From: an uncultured Aquincola sp.
Lineage (GTDB): Bacteria > Pseudomonadota > Gammaproteobacteria > Burkholderiales > Burkholderiaceae
NCBI GenBank assembly: GCA_937883885.1
Contig: CAKZXL010000760.1
Location: 1 to 24,890, forward strand
DNA: 24,890 nucleotides
Reading direction: 5' to 3'
Of the stretch, positions 22,702 to 24,890 are shown piece after piece. The notes below the pieces were generated by a model. That model did not search any database, was not told where the DNA came from, and saw only the letters and a list, made by a program, of their open reading frames with translations. The position numbers and the translations under genes are program-made. Within the stretch, counting starts at the first letter, position 1, and every line of letters starts with the position of its first letter.

Positions 22702-24633
22702 TTAGGCTTCCTCAAGAACCACCGCACTATCCATCAGCCGACGAACGCTCTGCCGCACGTCCTCGGGGATCGGCTGTGGGATGACCGTCTCAGGGGCATC
22801 CGCATGCTCCTGACCGTTCGTGATGATCCGGATGATTTTGGCCAGATTGGTCGGCGTGACGGTATCGATGGCCGTCCGATCGCCCAATTCCGGATGCGGC
22901 CGGGTCAACATGCGGTACAGATCCCACGAATCCGCGTCCGGACACCGCTTCATGAGGGTTTGGGCCAGCTTTTGCTTGAGTGGCACCAATTGCCAATCGG
23001 GAACGCGTTGTCCCCGGTTGCCCAAACCGATGGACAGCAATTTGCCGGCTTTCAGTTCGCGGTTGATCTGGTCTTTGGACTTCCCGGCCAACTTGCCGAA
23101 CAACTGAACCGGCATGTTGCACGGCAATTCGTAGATTTCGAGCATTTCCTCGCGCTCACGCTGGATCGCGGACACTTCCGGCTCCGGAACTGGCTCAGGG
23201 GGCGGCGGCACCTGTGACAGCCGCTGAAAGGTGCCTCCCGAGGCGTTTGCCGTCACGACGATGGGAGTTGCCGCTACCGGTGGGATGGTGCCAATAAAAG
23301 ACGCTTCCTCGGCAGAAACGGTATTTTCCGCCTCTACCATCGTTGGCACCCCATCGATACGGATGGTGAGATGCACGCTGGCGGCCTCCACCTGGCCCTG
23401 CTCCAGCAGGTCGAGGCGATCGGCCCAATCCTGCATCATCCTGCGGCGCGGCTCCACGTGTTTGGCGTGGTTATAGGCTGAGCTCACCTTGTTCGGGTCC
23501 GAGTGCGAGAGTTGCGCGTCCACCCAAATCTTGGGGTAGCCGATTTCATTGAGCGCCGTCGAGAGGGTTCCACGAATACCGTGGCCGGTCAGTTGATCGT
23601 CGTAGCCCATGCGCTTCAAAGCCTGATTGAGCGTGTTCTCACTGATGCGCTTCTTGAGGTCGCTGCGATGCGTCAGCAGGTATCGCTGGGCTGGCCGCAT
23701 TTCTCCCAAGAGGTGGCGTACGATCTCGACGGCCTGGATGGACAGCGGCACGATATAAGGCGGGATGTCTTGCGCACGCTTGCCAGCCTTGCGCATCTCG
23801 TCCAGAAGTTGCTTGACGCTCTCTGGCGGGATGATCCACAGACCCCGGTCGAGGTCGAACTGGTCCGGGGTCGCCAGCCGCAGCTCGCCAGTGCGCACTC
23901 CGGTCAAAAACAACAGCCGAATGCCGAGCTGGGTCTGCCAACCACGAGTGTTGTAATGCCTGAGCTTCTGGAGAAACGCGGGAAGCTGGGGCAGAAGCAG
24001 GTACGGGTTGTGGTTCACCGGAGGTTTAGGCTCGGCTACGACATCAAGATCCGAGGCCGGATTGATCTCCAGTCCCTCAACGATCACCAGAGCGTAGCGG
24101 AACATCTGCCGGAACCAGGTACGAATTTTTTCGGCGGTGGTGTAAGCCTTGCGTCCCTCAACCCTTGCCAGCACACCCAGCAGTTGGGGACGACGGATAT
24201 CGTAGATCGACATCCTCCCGAGGGTGGGCAGCACATCGTTGTCGAAGATACGGAGTATCTGGGACATCGTGCTTTGCCGGCCTTCCTTGAGCTCCTTGCG
24301 GCGATGCTCGACCCAGGCGTCGAAAACCGCCTTGAAGGTGTATTCGGACGCCAGCTTGATCGCGTGCCGCTTCTGCTTACGGTCGGTGTGAGGATTGATG
24401 CCCTTGGCCAGGAGCGCCCGGGCCTCGTCACGCAATGCGCGTGCTTCGCGCAGGCCGATCTCAGGGTAGTTGCCCAGCGAGATGCGCTTTTGTTTGCCGA
24501 GCCAGTAGTAGCGCAGGTGCCACGACTTGCCGCCAGTGGGAGCGACGACCAGGCCGAGGCCATCGGTGTCGGGGAGGTTGTAGGCTTTGTCAGCGGCCTT
24601 GGCTTGCCGCACAGTCAGATCAGAGAGAGTCAT
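22702..24633 (-). CDS. int: Tyrosine integrase of the ICEclc IntB13 type
   Basis: The protein has 643 residues, long for an integrase but normal for the IntB13 group. Residues 1-90 are the arm-binding DUF4102 domain (MTLSDLTVRQAKAADKAYNL, GKQKRISLGNYPEIGLREAR). Residues 100-195 are the core-binding domain. The catalytic domain (about 215-405) has Arg247, His351, Arg354, His377 and the nucleophile Tyr387 (TGVRTGEL, GHGIRGTLS, LSHSDPNKVSSAYNHA). A C-terminal extension of about 230 residues follows; its part 509-608 resembles an Xre/MbcA/ParS-type domain. The enzyme integrates and excises the element at the tRNA-Gly 3' end. AGGAG lies 7 nt before the ATG, next to a 7-bp inverted repeat. The gene starts 230 bp inside the attachment site and reads inward. 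Confidence 0.95.
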   Translation of the reverse strand: MTLSDLTVRQAKAADKAYNLPDTDGLGLVVAPTGGKSWHLRYYWLGKQKRISLGNYPEIGLREARALRDEARALLAKGINPHTDRKQKRHAIKLASEYTFKAVFDAWVEHRRKELKEGRQSTMSQILRIFDNDVLPTLGRMSIYDIRRPQLLGVLARVEGRKAYTTAEKIRTWFRQMFRYALVIVEGLEINPASDLDVVAEPKPPVNHNPYLLLPQLPAFLQKLRHYNTRGWQTQLGIRLLFLTGVRTGELRLATPDQFDLDRGLWIIPPESVKQLLDEMRKAGKRAQDIPPYIVPLSIQAVEIVRHLLGEMRPAQRYLLTHRSDLKKRISENTLNQALKRMGYDDQLTGHGIRGTLSTALNEIGYPKIWVDAQLSHSDPNKVSSAYNHAKHVEPRRRMMQDWADRLDLLEQGQVEAASVHLTIRIDGVPTMVEAENTVSAEEASFIGTIPPVAATPIVVTANASGGTFQRLSQVPPPPEPVPEPEVSAIQREREEMLEIYELPCNMPVQLFGKLAGKSKDQINRELKAGKLLSIGLGNRGQRVPDWQLVPLKQKLAQTLMKRCPDADSWDLYRMLTRPHPELGDRTAIDTVTPTNLAKIIRIITNGQEHADAPETVIPQPIPEDVRQSVRRLMDSAVVLEEA

Positions 24634-24643
24634 CTTTGAGCTC

Positions 24644-24660
24644 CTAAGTTAAGAACTTAG
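24644..24660. repeat. Inverted repeat beside the integrase ribosome-binding site
   Basis: CTAAGTT-AAG-AACTTAG is a perfect 7-3-7 inverted repeat whose left edge overlaps the AGGAG of the integrase gene on the minus strand. It could be a protein-binding site or an mRNA hairpin that hides the start signal. Confidence 0.6.
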
Positions 24661-24726
24661 ACTCAATGCTCGTCACGACTCCCGCCCAACCCCAGCAACA
24701 ATCCGGAACCGGCACCACCCGCATTC

Positions 24727-24749
24727 TTTGGCCTCAATTTTGGCCTCAA
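24727..24749. repeat. Tandem 11-bp direct repeat upstream of the integrase gene
   Basis: TTTGGCCTCAA occurs twice in a row with a 12-bp period (24727-24737 and 24739-24749). It lies between the integrase gene and the attachment site, about 112-134 bp from the tRNA end. Paired short repeats at this distance are typical for arm-type integrase or recombination-directionality-factor sites, which is the suggested role here. Confidence 0.65.
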
Positions 24750-24792
24750 AAACGCTGGCTGTCAGTGGATTTCCATGGCTTTTGCTGGAATG

Positions 24793-24818
24793 AAAAAAGG
24801 GCCTTTCGGCCCTCTTTT
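24793..24818 (-). terminator. Terminator inside the element end, downstream of tRNA-Gly
   Basis: GGGCC-TTTC-GGCCC (24799-24812), with an A-run on the left and a T-rich run on the right, so it can act in both directions. Read on the minus strand it ends in TTTTTT and would stop transcription coming from the tRNA-Gly gene before it enters the integrase gene. Confidence 0.75.
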
Positions 24819-24826
24819 CAACGACT

Positions 24827-24850
24827 TACAGACGTCAGTGGAAGTCTGTA
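24827..24850. repeat. Inverted repeat next to the attachment site
   Basis: TACAGAC (24827-24833) and GTCTGTA (24844-24850) are perfect 7-bp arms 10 bases apart, ending 10 bases before the tRNA end. They may be part of the integrase binding region. Confidence 0.45.
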
Positions 24851-24860
24851 GATCATAAAT

Positions 24861-24878
24861 TGGAGCGGGAAACGAGAC
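24861..24878. other. Attachment site (18-bp tRNA-Gly 3' end)
   Basis: On the minus strand this is GTCTCGTTTCCCGCTCCA, the last 18 bases of the tRNA-Gly gene including the encoded CCA. It is the att core that I recall for ICEclc/IntB13-type elements. No second copy lies in the window, so the other end of the element is elsewhere. Confidence 0.8.
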
Positions 24879-24890
24879 TCGAACTCGCGA
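24861..24890 (-). tRNA. tRNA-Gly (probably GCC), 3' end only
   Basis: The minus strand shows the T arm GCGAG-TTCGAGT-CTCGT, the acceptor strand TTCCCGC, discriminator T and CCA. This matches bacterial tRNA-Gly(GCC), whose 5' acceptor strand is GCGGGAA. The 5' part, including the anticodon, lies outside the window, so the anticodon is inferred from the known insertion site of this island family. Confidence 0.82.

Noticed and set aside
1..24890. CRISPR array, phage structural genes or complete insertion sequences
   Set aside because: No regularly spaced repeats, cas-like proteins or capsid/tail genes were seen. Apart from the integrase, the only recombinase or transposase sequence is the Tn3-type fragment at the left edge.

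Overview
The window is the integrase-proximal end of an ICEclc/PAGI-2-type integrative element, and it carries a dense metal-resistance load. The right edge holds the last 30 bases of a tRNA-Gly gene (minus strand, CCA encoded). Next to it is a tyrosine integrase of the IntB13 type (about 640 residues) that reads inward. The 18 bases at the tRNA 3' end match the attachment sequence I recall for ICEclc. The high GC content, the style of the proteins and the island family point to a Pseudomonas-like gammaproteobacterium or a betaproteobacterium (Achromobacter, Bordetella, Cupriavidus and similar). The sequence does not settle the host species.

Layout from left to right. (1) Positions 1-161 are the C-terminus of an AT-richer Tn3-family transposase. 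(2) Positions 317-1350 hold a minus-strand pair, a tandem-DUF305 envelope protein and a small glutaredoxin, behind a MerR-type promoter with a 19-bp spacer. (3) Positions 1511-2780 hold an MFS transporter behind an ArsR/SmtB-type palindrome. (4) Positions 2785-9205 hold a tripartite RND efflux operon (adaptor, pump, outer-membrane factor) ending in a MerR regulator, again behind a 19-bp-spacer promoter. The adaptor gene carries a one-base frameshift. (5) Positions 9368-14570 hold a zinc/cadmium block: a P1B ATPase with a His-rich linker, a triple-repeat periplasmic protein, a SmtB-like regulator and a CzcD-type exporter. Three SmtB-type operators lie in it. (6) Positions 14780-15500 hold a decayed MFS gene and a second SmtB-like regulator. 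(7) Positions 15670-20365 hold a copper block: copA, cueR, an Isc-type ferredoxin and a glutaredoxin-MauE fusion on the plus strand, and copZ on the minus strand. (8) Positions 20530-22690 hold a LysR regulator, an XRE regulator and a LysR-like effector domain without a DNA-binding domain. (9) Positions 22702-24890 hold the integrase, its upstream repeats, a terminator, the att site and the tRNA end.

The most informative pattern is regulatory. Four promoters share TTGACC-TTCC with a 19-bp spacer, the MerR/CueR design. They drive the DUF305-glutaredoxin pair, the RND operon, copA and copZ. Five other sites share a TGAA-N6-TTCA-type palindrome next to or inside a promoter. They precede the MFS gene, the Zn/Cd ATPase, the triple-repeat protein, czcD-arsR and one apparently geneless promoter near 20540. 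Two encoded ArsR proteins have the complete alpha-5 zinc-site residues of SmtB/CzrA. The island therefore appears to be split into a copper/thiol regulon and a zinc/cadmium regulon, each reading its own operator type.

The best leads for something undescribed are: the metal-regulated triple-repeat periplasmic protein; the copper operon that adds a ferredoxin and a glutaredoxin-MauE redox fusion to copA-cueR; the C-terminal extension of the integrase, which looks like an Xre/MbcA/ParS-type domain; and the XRE plus HTH-less LysR pair beside the integrase.
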